This document shows, piece after piece, positions 1 to 8,258 of a stretch of DNA of 53,921 nt. Every line of letters starts with the position of its first letter. The first letter of the stretch is position 1. The stretch is from an uncultured Campylobacter sp. (GTDB taxonomy: Bacteria > Campylobacterota > Campylobacteria > Campylobacterales > Campylobacteraceae). The stretch covers positions 1 to 53,921 of the forward strand of contig NZ_CALHVN010000035.1 in NCBI RefSeq assembly GCF_938039245.1, read 5' to 3'. The notes beneath the pieces were generated by a model, which ran no database searches, was not told where the DNA came from, and worked only from the letters and a program-made list of their open reading frames with translations. Both the position numbers and the translations under genes were made by a program.

Positions 1-142
1 TGCTTGCAGTTGTGAGCAAAGCAAAGCAAAAACTAATTCAAAAACAACGTAGCGACGCCGCAGGCGGGATTTCTATAAAGACGCTCAAAAGAGGAGCCGC
101 CGTTAAATTTTAATGGCGAAGTATTTTTGTTCTAGACGAGGC

Positions 143-202
143 GGATTTAAATTTTACTACGGGAGCTACCTCGTCGGTAGTGACCGAGTAAAATTTAAAT
201 CC
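143..202. repeat. Perfect 16-bp inverted repeat in the queC leader
   Basis: Bases 143-158 (GGATTTAAATTTTACT) are exactly complementary to 187-202. Inside lies a second hairpin, 166-170 (CTACC) with 176-180 (GGTAG), loop TCGTC, giving a two-tier stem. An imperfect 24-bp direct repeat flanks it: CGAAGTAT at 117-124 and 205-212, each followed at the same 17-base offset by AGACGAG (134-140 and 222-228). I do not recognise a preQ1 riboswitch consensus here, although one would be functionally plausible before queC. The rest of 1-248 holds no gene I can support. Confidence 0.8.
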
Positions 203-248
203 AACGAAGTATAAACCAAAAAGACGAGCAAGCAAGAAAAGGATAAAA

Positions 249-923
249 ATGGTAAAGAAAGCGGTTTGCATAATGAGCGGCGGCATGGACAGCACGCTGT
301 GCGCCGTCCTCGCCAAACGCGCAGGCTACGAGATTATCGCGCTGCATTTTGACTACGGACAGCGCACGATGAAGCGCGAAAAGCTGGCGTTTGAGCAGAT
401 CTGCGAGCGTATCGGCGCGCTAAAAAAGGTAAATTTAGACGCTAGTTTCATAGCAAGCATCGGCGGCAACGCGCTAACGGACGAGAGCCTAGCCATCCGC
501 AAGGACGGCGCCAAGCCCGACGCCCCTAGCACCTACGTGCCGTTTCGCAACGGTATCTTTATCTCTATCGCCGCCGCGCTAGCCGAAAAAGAAGGCGCGC
601 AGGCGCTATATATCGGCATCGTCGAGGAGGACGGCTCGGGCTACCCCGACTGCACGGCGGATTTTATCGGCAAGATAGAAAGCGCCGTAAATGCCGGCAC
701 TTCAAAGGACTTTAGCCTGCGAATCGTCACTCCGCTAGTAAATTTAAGCAAGGCCGGCATCGTGCGAAAGTCGCTGGAGGCGGGCTCGCCGCTGGAGCTA
801 ACCTGGAGCTGCTACGAGCGCGAGGACGAAGCCTGCGGCGAATGCGACAGCTGCCGCCTAAGACTGCGAGGATTTGAGCTAGCGGGCGAAAAAGATAGGA
901 TAAAATACGTAAATTTAAAATAA
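249..923 (+). CDS. queC: 7-cyano-7-deazaguanine synthase QueC
   Basis: QueC converts 7-carboxy-7-deazaguanine to preQ0 using ATP and ammonia, in the cytosolic queuosine pathway. The 224-residue protein has the PP-loop SGGMDST at residues 10-16, the conserved YVPFRN near 96-101, and four cysteines, C188, C196, C199 and C202, that match the zinc site of the family. Length is normal. The ATG at 249 follows an AAGGA Shine-Dalgarno at about 238-242. It stands alone: no other que gene is adjacent, and the upstream 248 bases carry a strong foldback. The assignment is secure. Confidence 0.96.
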   Translation: MVKKAVCIMSGGMDSTLCAVLAKRAGYEIIALHFDYGQRTMKREKLAFEQICERIGALKKVNLDASFIASIGGNALTDESLAIRKDGAKPDAPSTYVPFRNGIFISIAAALAEKEGAQALYIGIVEEDGSGYPDCTADFIGKIESAVNAGTSKDFSLRIVTPLVNLSKAGIVRKSLEAGSPLELTWSCYEREDEACGECDSCRLRLRGFELAGEKDRIKYVNLK

Positions 924-1355
924 AATTTCTAAAAATCGGCATGGGCCCGTCTGTAAATTTAGTACGAAATAAAATTTATCCGCCAAAACGCGGCGAACGC
1001 TCTACCGCCGTTTTTGTTCGGCAAATTTAATCGCTGTGGCGGTTTTAAGGATTTTGGGCGGTAGGTATTTTTGGCAATATCCGCTTTAAGGACGGAAAAC
1101 AAAACGCCTACTTTAAATTTTGCTAGCATCTACGCTACTGCACTAACCGATCATGCAAAAGCGACCGCGGCATGCCTCACAGGGCAAGCACTATTTGGAC
1201 GCTTTACTTAAAAACTCGCAGGGCAAGCTCTGCCGATTTACGCATTTTCCCGTCAAATTTATCGGTAAATTTGCGGCTAGTAAGCAAATGGTTTTTAAAG
1301 ATTAGATCAAATTTGTAGCAGATAAAGGCGAAAATACGCGCTAAATTTGAGATTA
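924..1355. other. Non-coding stretch between queC and the next gene
   Basis: 432 bases with several AAATTT motifs and the probable terminator at 991-1015. A 50-codon open frame from 1153 has no ribosome binding site and no recognisable product. A short GGGCAAGC direct repeat occurs near 1182 and 1222. I see no RNA gene. Confidence 0.6.
991..1015 (+). terminator. Probable intrinsic terminator after queC
   Basis: CGGCG (991-995) pairs with CGCCG (1006-1010) around a 10-base loop and is followed directly by five T. It lies about 70 bases past the queC stop. The stem is short, so this is a moderate call. Confidence 0.45.
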
Positions 1356-2363
1356 TTATAAAATTTCGCCAAACAAATCAGGCTCGGGCGCGGCCAAATT
1401 TAGCATCGCTTCAAGCTCCTCTTTTTGGCATTTAACGAGAGCGTAGTGAAAATTTGAAAGATTTTTCAGCTCGGCAAGCTCCTTAAATCTTATCGTAGCC
1501 GCCGCGCTTCCTACAAAATCCTCCGGCACGCAGATCTCGATACCGCCGCTAAAATTTCGCGCGAGAAATGCCGCCTCCATATCAAAAAGCTCGTCGTCGC
1601 TCTCTGTGATAAAGGCCTGAGAGCTTGCGCCAAAAGGCACGACGCGAAAATTTTTATTTATAAAAATAGGCTCGAAATGCCCCAAATTTCGCGTGTCGCC
1701 GAGCTTAAAAGAAAAGCCCGCGCAGATCAGATACTTCAAAAGTCCGCAAAGATAGTGCGTGAAAACTTTAGGGAAATTTAAGTTTGGATAATAAACGCCC
1801 TCGCAAACGACGCTAGAGGCAAACAGCGAGCCACCCTGCGCGCAAACCGCGTCTACGTCGCTAAAAACGGTGTCATATAGCGGCGCGATCTTGGATAAAA
1901 TTTTAAGATCGTCCGTGAAAAATAGATCGCCGGCGCCCGCTTTCATTATCTTTATAAAAAGTCGCGTCGCATCCTCGGGCAGCAAGCCAGCTGCGTTGCC
2001 TGCGACATTTTTGCCTAGGCTAATACGTGCGAGCAAGGTCTTTTGCACGGGATTAACGGAGCAAAATTTGAGATTTTTATAACTAGCCTCAAAACGCATC
2101 AGTCGCATCAGCGCGGCGCTGAGGCTATCGACCTTGATAAAGGCGACCTCGGGATCGATGACTTCGCATCTTTGCTCGACGAGCACGGCATAGGCGCCGT
2201 TTGCGACGGCCGCAGCTATCTCGTCTGCGCCTGCTCCAAGCCCGATGTAGGCGTAACCCTGACGCACATTCTTGCTCTCAAACGCAAAGCCCTCCACGGC
2301 GCTGACGCTTGGCTTGTTTAGCGCTTCGCCGTTGATGAGGCGCCTTAGGTTTTCGATATTCAC
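1356..2363 (-). CDS. Hypothetical protein resembling a Mur-ligase N-terminal domain
   Basis: 335 residues with no signal peptide or membrane segment. Residues about 25-75 (FESKNVRQGYAYIGLGAG, then AAAVANGAYAVLVEQ) resemble the UDP-binding N-terminal domain of MurE/MurF ligases. The ATP-binding loop (GTxGKT) and central catalytic domain are absent; instead the segment around 100-140 (NPVQKTLLARISLGKNV) carries no recognisable nucleotide motif. So ligase activity is unlikely. It starts 6 nt after the metG stop and must be co-transcribed with metG. From memory C. jejuni has an uncharacterised gene at this place (Cj0837c). The function is unknown; a role in cell-wall metabolism is only inference. 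Confidence 0.75.
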   Translation of the reverse strand: MNIENLRRLINGEALNKPSVSAVEGFAFESKNVRQGYAYIGLGAGADEIAAAVANGAYAVLVEQRCEVIDPEVAFIKVDSLSAALMRLMRFEASYKNLKFCSVNPVQKTLLARISLGKNVAGNAAGLLPEDATRLFIKIMKAGAGDLFFTDDLKILSKIAPLYDTVFSDVDAVCAQGGSLFASSVVCEGVYYPNLNFPKVFTHYLCGLLKYLICAGFSFKLGDTRNLGHFEPIFINKNFRVVPFGASSQAFITESDDELFDMEAAFLARNFSGGIEICVPEDFVGSAAATIRFKELAELKNLSNFHYALVKCQKEELEAMLNLAAPEPDLFGEIL

Positions 2364-2369
2364 GCCGTT

Positions 2370-4289
2370 TTAGCCTATTTCTGAGCCGTTTTTTACCGCG
2401 GCCATCGGCGCGATGAGACACAGCAATCCGTCCTCGGCGCTAAGGATCATACCCTCGGATATATGGCCGAAAATTTTAGCCGGCTTTAGGTTTGCCAGCA
2501 CGCAGACCTGCTTGCCGACGAGATCCGCCGGAGCGTAAAATTTGGCTATGCCCGATAAAATTTGACGCGGCTGCTCTTCGCCAAGATCGATCTTAAATTT
2601 AAGCAACTTCTCGCTGCCTTCGATATTTGAGCACTCAAGCACCGTGCCTACTTTTATGACGCATTTTTTAAAGTCGTCGATTTTTATTTTCGCGTCCGAT
2701 TTTTCTTGCGGCGCGGCGGTGGTTTTGGCCGGTTCGCTTACGCTTGGCACCGCAGTCGCCATCAGCTCTTTTTCTATTTTTGGGAAAAGCGGCTGCGTTT
2801 TTTGCGCTTTAAAGTCCAAAATTTCATTGTTTAGGATGATTTTTTCGTAAGTCGCCGTCGAGATCTCAAAGCCTAGCGTCTGCGCGATCTTTTCGCAGGT
2901 TCTTGGCATCGCTGGGCTTAACAAGACGGCCACGCGAGCCAGCAGGTTAGCGCATAGCGATACGAGTGCGTTTGCTTCGTCTTTTTTGCCGTTTTTCATT
3001 AGATTCCACGGCTCAAATTTAGCTATGCTCGCGTTTGCAAGCGTTAGCGCCTTAAAGAGCTCCTCGAGGTAGCGGTTCGTGGCGAAACTCTCTAAATTTT
3101 TGATAGCGTTTTGCAGGTATTCGTTGCCGCTATCTAAAACCTCGCCGTAAAATTTGCGTAAATTTTCGCCCTTTATCTCAAAGTCCGAGTACTTTTCGCT
3201 CATGCCGACTATACGGCTTAAAAGATTGCCCAGATCGTTGCTAAGCTCGGAGTTTATGCGCTCGATCATAGCTTTTTGCGAGAAGTCTCCGTCCTGTCCA
3301 AACGGCACTTCGCGCAGCATAAAGTAGCGGAAATTTTCCAGTCCGTACGCGTCTGCGACCTCGCTTGGATTGATGACGTTGCCCTTGCTTTTACTCATCT
3401 TTTCGCCGTCTCTCGTCCACCAGCCGTGAGCTGCGATGCAGCGAGGCAGCGGCAGATCAAGGCTCATCAAAAACGCCGGCCAATACACCGCGTGAAAGCG
3501 CAAAATATCCTTGCCGACTATATGCGTCGCGCCTTTCCAGTAGTTCATCTTGTCATCGCCGCGCGTGTAGCCAAGCGTGCTAAGGTAGTTTATGAGCGCG
3601 TCTAGCCAGACGTACATCACGTGTCTTGGTTCGTTTAGGCTCGCAGGCAGCTTGATGCCCCACTCAAAGCTCGTGCGAGTGATTGAGAGATCGCGCAGGC
3701 CGCCTTTTACAAAGCTCACGACCTCGTTTTTCTTGCCGCGCGGCACGATACAGTCCTCGTTCTCCTCGTACCATTTTAGCAGCGCGTCTTGGTATTTTGA
3801 TAGTTTGAAAAAATAGCTCTCCTCTTTTACCAAATTTGTCGGCCTACCGCAGTCAGGACACCTCTCGTCCTCTAAAAGCTGCGTCTGCGTAAAAAAGCTC
3901 TCACAGCTAACGCAGTAGTACCCCTCGTACTCGCCCTTGTAAATGTCGCCTTTTTGATACATTTTAAGAAATGCGTTTTGCGCCGTAAGCTTATGATAGT
4001 CGTCGGTCGTGCGGATAAAATGATCGTAGCTGATCTCAAATTTATCCCACAGCTCCCTAAATTTAGCGCTTATCTCGTCAGCATAGGCTTGCGGCGTGTA
4101 GCCCTTTTTTGCGGCGGCTTGCTCGATCTTTTGCCCATGCTCGTCGGTGCCGGTCATAAAGTACGTATCATCGCCCTTTAGCCTCGCAAATCTCGCTATG
4201 GTATCTGCTATCACGGTCGTGTATGCGTGTCCGATGTGCGGCACGTCGTTTACGTAATAAATCGGAGTCGTAATATAAGTCGTGTTCAT
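2370..4289 (-). CDS. metG: Methionyl-tRNA synthetase
   Basis: Charges tRNA-Met with methionine. The 639-residue protein has the class I signatures HIGH (18-21) and KMSKS (297-301). A zinc knuckle is formed by C126, C129, C144 and C147, placing it in the single-knuckle MetG form. A C-terminal EMAP-II/Trbp111-like tRNA-binding and dimerisation domain spans about 535-639 (KVGTVLECSNIEGSEKL and onward), joined by an A/P/T-rich linker. The start follows a small gene by 17 nt and a Mur-like orphan is 6 nt downstream, so it sits in a minus-strand operon with fbp and mobB. Secure. Confidence 0.97.
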   Translation of the reverse strand: MNTTYITTPIYYVNDVPHIGHAYTTVIADTIARFARLKGDDTYFMTGTDEHGQKIEQAAAKKGYTPQAYADEISAKFRELWDKFEISYDHFIRTTDDYHKLTAQNAFLKMYQKGDIYKGEYEGYYCVSCESFFTQTQLLEDERCPDCGRPTNLVKEESYFFKLSKYQDALLKWYEENEDCIVPRGKKNEVVSFVKGGLRDLSITRTSFEWGIKLPASLNEPRHVMYVWLDALINYLSTLGYTRGDDKMNYWKGATHIVGKDILRFHAVYWPAFLMSLDLPLPRCIAAHGWWTRDGEKMSKSKGNVINPSEVADAYGLENFRYFMLREVPFGQDGDFSQKAMIERINSELSNDLGNLLSRIVGMSEKYSDFEIKGENLRKFYGEVLDSGNEYLQNAIKNLESFATNRYLEELFKALTLANASIAKFEPWNLMKNGKKDEANALVSLCANLLARVAVLLSPAMPRTCEKIAQTLGFEISTATYEKIILNNEILDFKAQKTQPLFPKIEKELMATAVPSVSEPAKTTAAPQEKSDAKIKIDDFKKCVIKVGTVLECSNIEGSEKLLKFKIDLGEEQPRQILSGIAKFYAPADLVGKQVCVLANLKPAKIFGHISEGMILSAEDGLLCLIAPMAAVKNGSEIG

Positions 4290-4306
4290 ATCTTTCCTTT
4301 TTAAAT

Positions 4307-4525
4307 TTAAAAATCAAATCCGCCGCCGTCGCCTTTAGACATCGAGCTATATACGGCATCTACATAGTTTTTGCGGGTTTTGCACTCAAACATCGCCTCG
4401 CAGGCAAAGCACGAGTTTAGCCCCTTTTCGCGCTGACAGGCTTGTAAAATTTCTCTTTGGCGATCAAGCTCCAGCTCAAATTCGTCCTTCTGAGCTACGT
4501 CATGCTCCACGACATGCTCGCTCAT
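4307..4525 (-). CDS. Small four-cysteine protein, hypothetical
   Basis: 72 residues, acidic N-terminus, then C30, C39, C42 and C48 (C-x8-C-x2-C-x5-C) in a short basic region, ending in a glycine-rich tail. The cysteine spacing could bind zinc or an iron-sulfur cluster, but I recognise no named family. It overlaps the fbp stop by 4 nt (ATGA), so it is translationally coupled to fbp, and precedes metG. From memory C. jejuni carries a small gene at this position (Cj0839c), which argues that it is real despite its size. Confidence 0.75.
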   Translation of the reverse strand: MSEHVVEHDVAQKDEFELELDRQREILQACQREKGLNSCFACEAMFECKTRKNYVDAVYSSMSKGDGGGFDF

Positions 4526-5376
4526 TTCGCGCTTCCGTAAAATTTATGCAGCAAATTTATCTCGTCTTTAGAGCCGAAAAAGCAAGGCGTGGTTTGATGG
4601 ATTTTTTCCACTTTCATATCAAAAAGCGTTGCCGAGTATCCGTCGCTAGTCGCACCGCCCGCGCGCTCGTAGATGAAGGCAAACGGCAGCACCTCAAATA
4701 GCGCTCTTAGCTTGCCCTTTGGCGCGTCGGTCGTAGCCGGATAGCTAAAAAGCCCGCCGCCTTTTAGCAAAATTTGATGTAGGTCGCTCACCATGGCGCC
4801 TGAATATCTAAGGCGATACCCCTGCAAAAACAGCTCACGGATAAATTTAGCGTGAGTCTCGCTCCAACCTTTTTGCGTAGCGCCGGTGGCGTTTAGCTTG
4901 CCTTTTTGAGCTAGAGCGAGGTATCTGATAAACCTAAACTCGCCGTCTTTATCCAAGCGAAAAAACGCCGGCGCGGTTCTATCCGTACAAAGCACGAGCT
5001 CTAGGCGCGGGCCATACACGACGTAGGCTGCGGCTTTTAGATTTTGCGGAGTTAGCTCGTTTTCGTAAATGCCAAAAATCGAGCCTATAGAAAAATTTAC
5101 GTCCACTAGGCTAGAACCGTCTAGCGGATCGTAGGCGACGATAAATTTCGCGTTCTCGTTTAGCGCCAGCATATCCTCTTTTTCTTCGCTAACGAGCGCT
5201 TTTACGCAGGCTAAATTTGCAAACTCAGCCGTAATGATTTCGTCGCTTCTCACGTCTAGCTTTAGCTGCGTGTCGCCCGTGGCGTTAGCATGATCGGTGT
5301 ATCCTAGATCGGCGTATTTTATCTCTTCGCCGATTTTTACGGCGATCTTTTTAATCGTTTCAAAAATTTCGTTCAT
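4522..5376 (-). CDS. fbp: Fructose-1,6-bisphosphatase class I
   Basis: Hydrolyses fructose-1,6-bisphosphate to fructose-6-phosphate, the committed gluconeogenic step; central for a Campylobacter that grows on amino and organic acids. The 284-residue form has the metal-binding EEKED (about 64-68) and AYDPLDGSS (81-89) and conserved C-terminal sugar-binding segments. The ATG at 5376 is chosen over one 30 nt upstream because it forms a 4-nt ATGA overlap with mobB and has an AAAGG ribosome site. The upstream alternative would add ten charged residues. Confidence 0.93.
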   Translation of the reverse strand: MNEIFETIKKIAVKIGEEIKYADLGYTDHANATGDTQLKLDVRSDEIITAEFANLACVKALVSEEKEDMLALNENAKFIVAYDPLDGSSLVDVNFSIGSIFGIYENELTPQNLKAAAYVVYGPRLELVLCTDRTAPAFFRLDKDGEFRFIRYLALAQKGKLNATGATQKGWSETHAKFIRELFLQGYRLRYSGAMVSDLHQILLKGGGLFSYPATTDAPKGKLRALFEVLPFAFIYERAGGATSDGYSATLFDMKVEKIHQTTPCFFGSKDEINLLHKFYGSAK

Positions 5377-5855
5377 TTTAAAACCTTTGCGTTTTTTAGT
5401 ATCCACTCGCAGATAGCCTGCGTGTCGTCTAGATCGAAGTTTGGCTTATCGATCTCGTAGTCTTTTTTATAGCTTGCGATCGCGTTTGAAAAGCTAAGAT
5501 AATCCTCGTTTATCTCGTCCTTAAACACGCTAATGCGCGGTAGCGGCAGGGTCTTTAGCCCCTCTACTAACAGCAAATCAAATTCGCCTGCCATCGCTAC
5601 GACGTCCTCTACGCTCTTGCTCTCCTGCGAGAAAAAGGTCGTGCGCGTCGGACTCATAACCGCAACCTCGGCGCCTATTTGAGCAAATTTATAGCTATCC
5701 TTACCCTCGACGTCAAATCTAGCTTTATCGCCTGGGTCGTGCTTGATGATCACGACTTTTAGCCCGTCATCTATAAATTTTTTGGCGACCTTTAAAATAA
5801 GCGTAGTTTTACCGCTGTTTGAAGGTCCCGAAAAAGCCATTGCCGCTTTCTTCAT
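5373..5855 (-). CDS. mobB: Molybdopterin-guanine dinucleotide biosynthesis protein MobB
   Basis: A P-loop GTPase that assists MobA in attaching GMP to molybdopterin, for the molybdo-enzymes (formate dehydrogenase, nitrate and TMAO/DMSO reductases) typical of these bacteria. The Walker A loop GPSNSGKTT is at residues 10-18, with the MobB segment KHDPGD next (about 39-44) and LLLVEGLK near 95-102. I chose the ATG at 5855, preceded by GGAG, rather than an in-frame ATG 18 nt upstream. It overlaps fbp by 4 nt. No mobA lies in the window. Confidence 0.87.
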   Translation of the reverse strand: MKKAAMAFSGPSNSGKTTLILKVAKKFIDDGLKVVIIKHDPGDKARFDVEGKDSYKFAQIGAEVAVMSPTRTTFFSQESKSVEDVVAMAGEFDLLLVEGLKTLPLPRISVFKDEINEDYLSFSNAIASYKKDYEIDKPNFDLDDTQAICEWILKNAKVLK

Positions 5856-5955
5856 TTTTCTCCGAATTTTCAAAATTTACGCCGATTATAGCAAATTTAG
5901 GCTTTTTAAAAGCAAAATTTATCTAAAATAGCGCCAAATTTAAAGAGGTTTTAAA

Positions 5956-6450
5956 ATGAAAAAGAGCGTATTTTTCTTAAGTTTTATTTTGGCGTTAGTC
6001 GGTTGCGCGGACAAAAAATATATCCACGAACCGCTAAAAAACGAGCTTTTAGCTTACACGAGCAAGTCTGAGATCATAGATGAAAAGACTAACATCCTAA
6101 TCGTCGCGACCTATCTAAATCCGATCTATAGCGAGCTTGCGGGCAAACAAAGAAGAGAGAAATTCGTCGTGGCCGTGCATCCTAAAGAGGTTAAAATTTT
6201 AGAGGAGAGCTTTGCCGCAAACGACTTGCAACAAGGCATCATGGTTAGACGCCTAGCCGCAAACGATCCGCTTTTGCAAAAAGTCAGCTTTGAGGTTCCG
6301 TGGGCGCAGTATTTCGAAGTCAGCACCCCAGAGATCAAAAGCGATAAAATCAACCTTACTTTCGAAATTTATCCGTCAAAGAAGGCGTCTTTAAGCTTTC
6401 AAAAAGTGTCGAAATCGATGTACTGGAACGGAGAAGCCTTAGGTAAATAA
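5956..6450 (+). CDS. Putative lipoprotein
   Basis: 164 residues starting with a lipoprotein signal peptide: basic MKK, a hydrophobic core and lipobox ending at C17 (ALVGC). The mature part is rich in beta-strand-like alternation and I cannot assign a family. An AGAGG ribosome site lies about 8 nt before the ATG. Its last 95 bp overlap the 3' end of the convergent lytic transglycosylase gene. From memory a lipoprotein gene is in this place in C. jejuni (Cj0842). Function unknown. Confidence 0.85.
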   Translation: MKKSVFFLSFILALVGCADKKYIHEPLKNELLAYTSKSEIIDEKTNILIVATYLNPIYSELAGKQRREKFVVAVHPKEVKILEESFAANDLQQGIMVRRLAANDPLLQKVSFEVPWAQYFEVSTPEIKSDKINLTFEIYPSKKASLSFQKVSKSMYWNGEALGK

Positions 6451-7987
6451 CGTAGTTTGCGAGTACCTTTTTGCCGTAGTCGCGACTCTCGGCAAAGGGC
6501 ACGAGCTCCATGGATAAAAACGGCTCATACTCGCCCTCGTTAAAAAGGTCGCCTCGCTGAAGCATCTTCTTAGTAAAGCCTATACCGCCGTTATACGCGT
6601 AAGCGACAAAAAGCGGATGGTAGAGATATTTCTCCAAATAATTTAAATGATGATCCGCAAATTTTAACGCAAGGCGCGGATCAAACATATCGTCTTGATC
6701 GAAATTTGGGATTTGCAGCTCTTTTTTGCCGATATGGTTAGCCAAAAACGGCATAAACTGCATCATACCGAGCGCATAAGAGGTCGAGATGACGGCCGGG
6801 ATAAAGCGGCTCTCTTGTCTGCCGATCGCGTAAAGTAGCGCTTTTCTAGTCGCATTTACGTCCTCTAGCTCGTCCACAAACGGCATGACGAAATAGCTAT
6901 CCTTGTAGCCGCTTGCTTTTTCCATCAAGTAAGCATAGTGCCCAAGCGTCTCTTTGGTATTAAAAGTCTCGGAGTGCCTTGCGGCGTCCTGCGCACTCAT
7001 CTCTTTTATCATTTTAAAGGTCTTTTGCCACAAAAACGGATCTTTTATGTCGTAGTCTGCCACCTTTTCTTTCGTAGGCGTCGGCGTGACGATATTTACG
7101 GCGGGACTTGCTCCCGTTAGCTCGTTTGCGTAAAGCGTATAGATATTTACGTCGCGGCTTTGATTTAGCTTCTCGAGATAGCTTCTGTCATTGCTTAGCA
7201 GATACAGCCAAAACACTGCGTTATCCTTGCGGTCTTGCCTCTCAAAGGCGGCCTGCGCTCTAGTAAAAAACCTCGTCGCGTCTTTTGGAGAATTTAACAA
7301 AACCGCATTAACGCCGAGCATAAAGGCATCCTTGCCGGCAAGCTCAGTTTCTTTTATCGCGAGAAAATTTTGCCTAAATTTGGCCGATTTCTTATCGATT
7401 ATCAAATCGTTTGCTAGAGCGTGAAACTCTTTTTTAGCCGCGAGCAAATTTATAAAATTTGCGTCAAATATCTTGTCGAATTTATCCTTGTGCGAGGACT
7501 GGTTAAAATAAACCAAAAACGCGTCCGTATCGTTAAATTTGGCAAACTCATCCTCGGGGTGCTTCTCGTTTAAGGCGCTAAGGCGACGATAAAGAAGCGG
7601 ATCGGAGTCTTTAAATTTATCCGCCAGCTTTTGCCTCGTTTCCTTTTTTAGCTTCATCATAAAAGGCACTCGCAGGCGCTGTTTTTGGCAGGCTGCGTTT
7701 GCGTCTAGGATATTTTTCGTGCTTACGCCGTCGCACTCGCTTTTTACTTTTTTGGGCGGCAAAATTTCAGCCAGTTTCTTTGCTAGTACGCCCGCTCGGC
7801 GAAAGACGTCTTTATTTAAAATTTGCGCCTGCTCCTTGGTGTAATCGCCTTCGGTTAAAAGACGGTAAAAGTAGTAATCCTTAGCAAGCCCCTTAGGCTC
7901 GTCTTTTATCTCCTCAAAGCTCTTAACTCCGCCAAACGCCGCCGCCGCAAAAATCGCAGGCAGGATAAATTTAAGCAGCGTACGCAA
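6356..7987 (-). CDS. slt: Soluble lytic murein transglycosylase (Slt family)
   Basis: Cleaves the MurNAc-GlcNAc bond with 1,6-anhydro product in the periplasm. 543 residues: signal peptide (1-19, ending about AAAAFGG), an alpha-helical superhelix-like region rich in K/D/L to about 370, then an SLT catalytic domain with the putative acid E392 in RQESRF, the GMMQFMP segment and AYNGG. The start overlaps yggT by 17 nt. The last 30 or so residues run across the convergent lipoprotein gene and look like an extension beyond the usual YVIYLRLL ending. Confidence 0.92.
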   Translation of the reverse strand: MRTLLKFILPAIFAAAAFGGVKSFEEIKDEPKGLAKDYYFYRLLTEGDYTKEQAQILNKDVFRRAGVLAKKLAEILPPKKVKSECDGVSTKNILDANAACQKQRLRVPFMMKLKKETRQKLADKFKDSDPLLYRRLSALNEKHPEDEFAKFNDTDAFLVYFNQSSHKDKFDKIFDANFINLLAAKKEFHALANDLIIDKKSAKFRQNFLAIKETELAGKDAFMLGVNAVLLNSPKDATRFFTRAQAAFERQDRKDNAVFWLYLLSNDRSYLEKLNQSRDVNIYTLYANELTGASPAVNIVTPTPTKEKVADYDIKDPFLWQKTFKMIKEMSAQDAARHSETFNTKETLGHYAYLMEKASGYKDSYFVMPFVDELEDVNATRKALLYAIGRQESRFIPAVISTSYALGMMQFMPFLANHIGKKELQIPNFDQDDMFDPRLALKFADHHLNYLEKYLYHPLFVAYAYNGGIGFTKKMLQRGDLFNEGEYEPFLSMELVPFAESRDYGKKVLANYVIYLRLLRSSTSISTLFESLKTPSLTDKFRK

Positions 7988-8258
7988 ACATGAGCCTTAC
8001 GAAAAATATATCTATAAACTGAAGCGACAAAAGCACGATAATAGGCGCTATATCTATACCGCCAAAAACCGTCGGTATCACGCGGCGGATAGCGCCGTAA
8101 ACGGGCTCGGTGAGGCGGTAGAGCAGTTGCACGATAGGATTATAAGGATCGGGGCGCACCCAGCTTACGATCGCTGCGCCTATGATGATCCACGTGTAGG
8201 CGCTGATAACGATATGCAGGATACTGCCGACTGCTTCTAAAAATACCGAAAATATCAT
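7971..8258 (-). CDS. YggT family membrane protein
   Basis: 95 residues with two hydrophobic segments (about 5-31 and 66-92) separated by the family signature SWVRPDPYNPIVQLLYRLTEPV. YggT proteins are inner-membrane proteins of unsettled role, often linked with cell division or osmotic-stress genes. It is translationally coupled: the start overlaps the gltX stop by 4 nt, and its end overlaps slt by 17 nt. Confidence 0.9.
   Translation of the reverse strand: MIFSVFLEAVGSILHIVISAYTWIIIGAAIVSWVRPDPYNPIVQLLYRLTEPVYGAIRRVIPTVFGGIDIAPIIVLLSLQFIDIFFVRLMFAYAA

Noticed and set aside
1..248. preQ1 riboswitch before queC
   Set aside because: I looked for the short preQ1-I pseudoknot consensus with its A-rich tail and did not find it; the foldback there has a different form.
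1153..1305. 50-codon open frame after queC (MQKRPRHASQGK...)
   Set aside because: No ribosome site, no recognisable homology, and it lies in variable-looking non-coding sequence.
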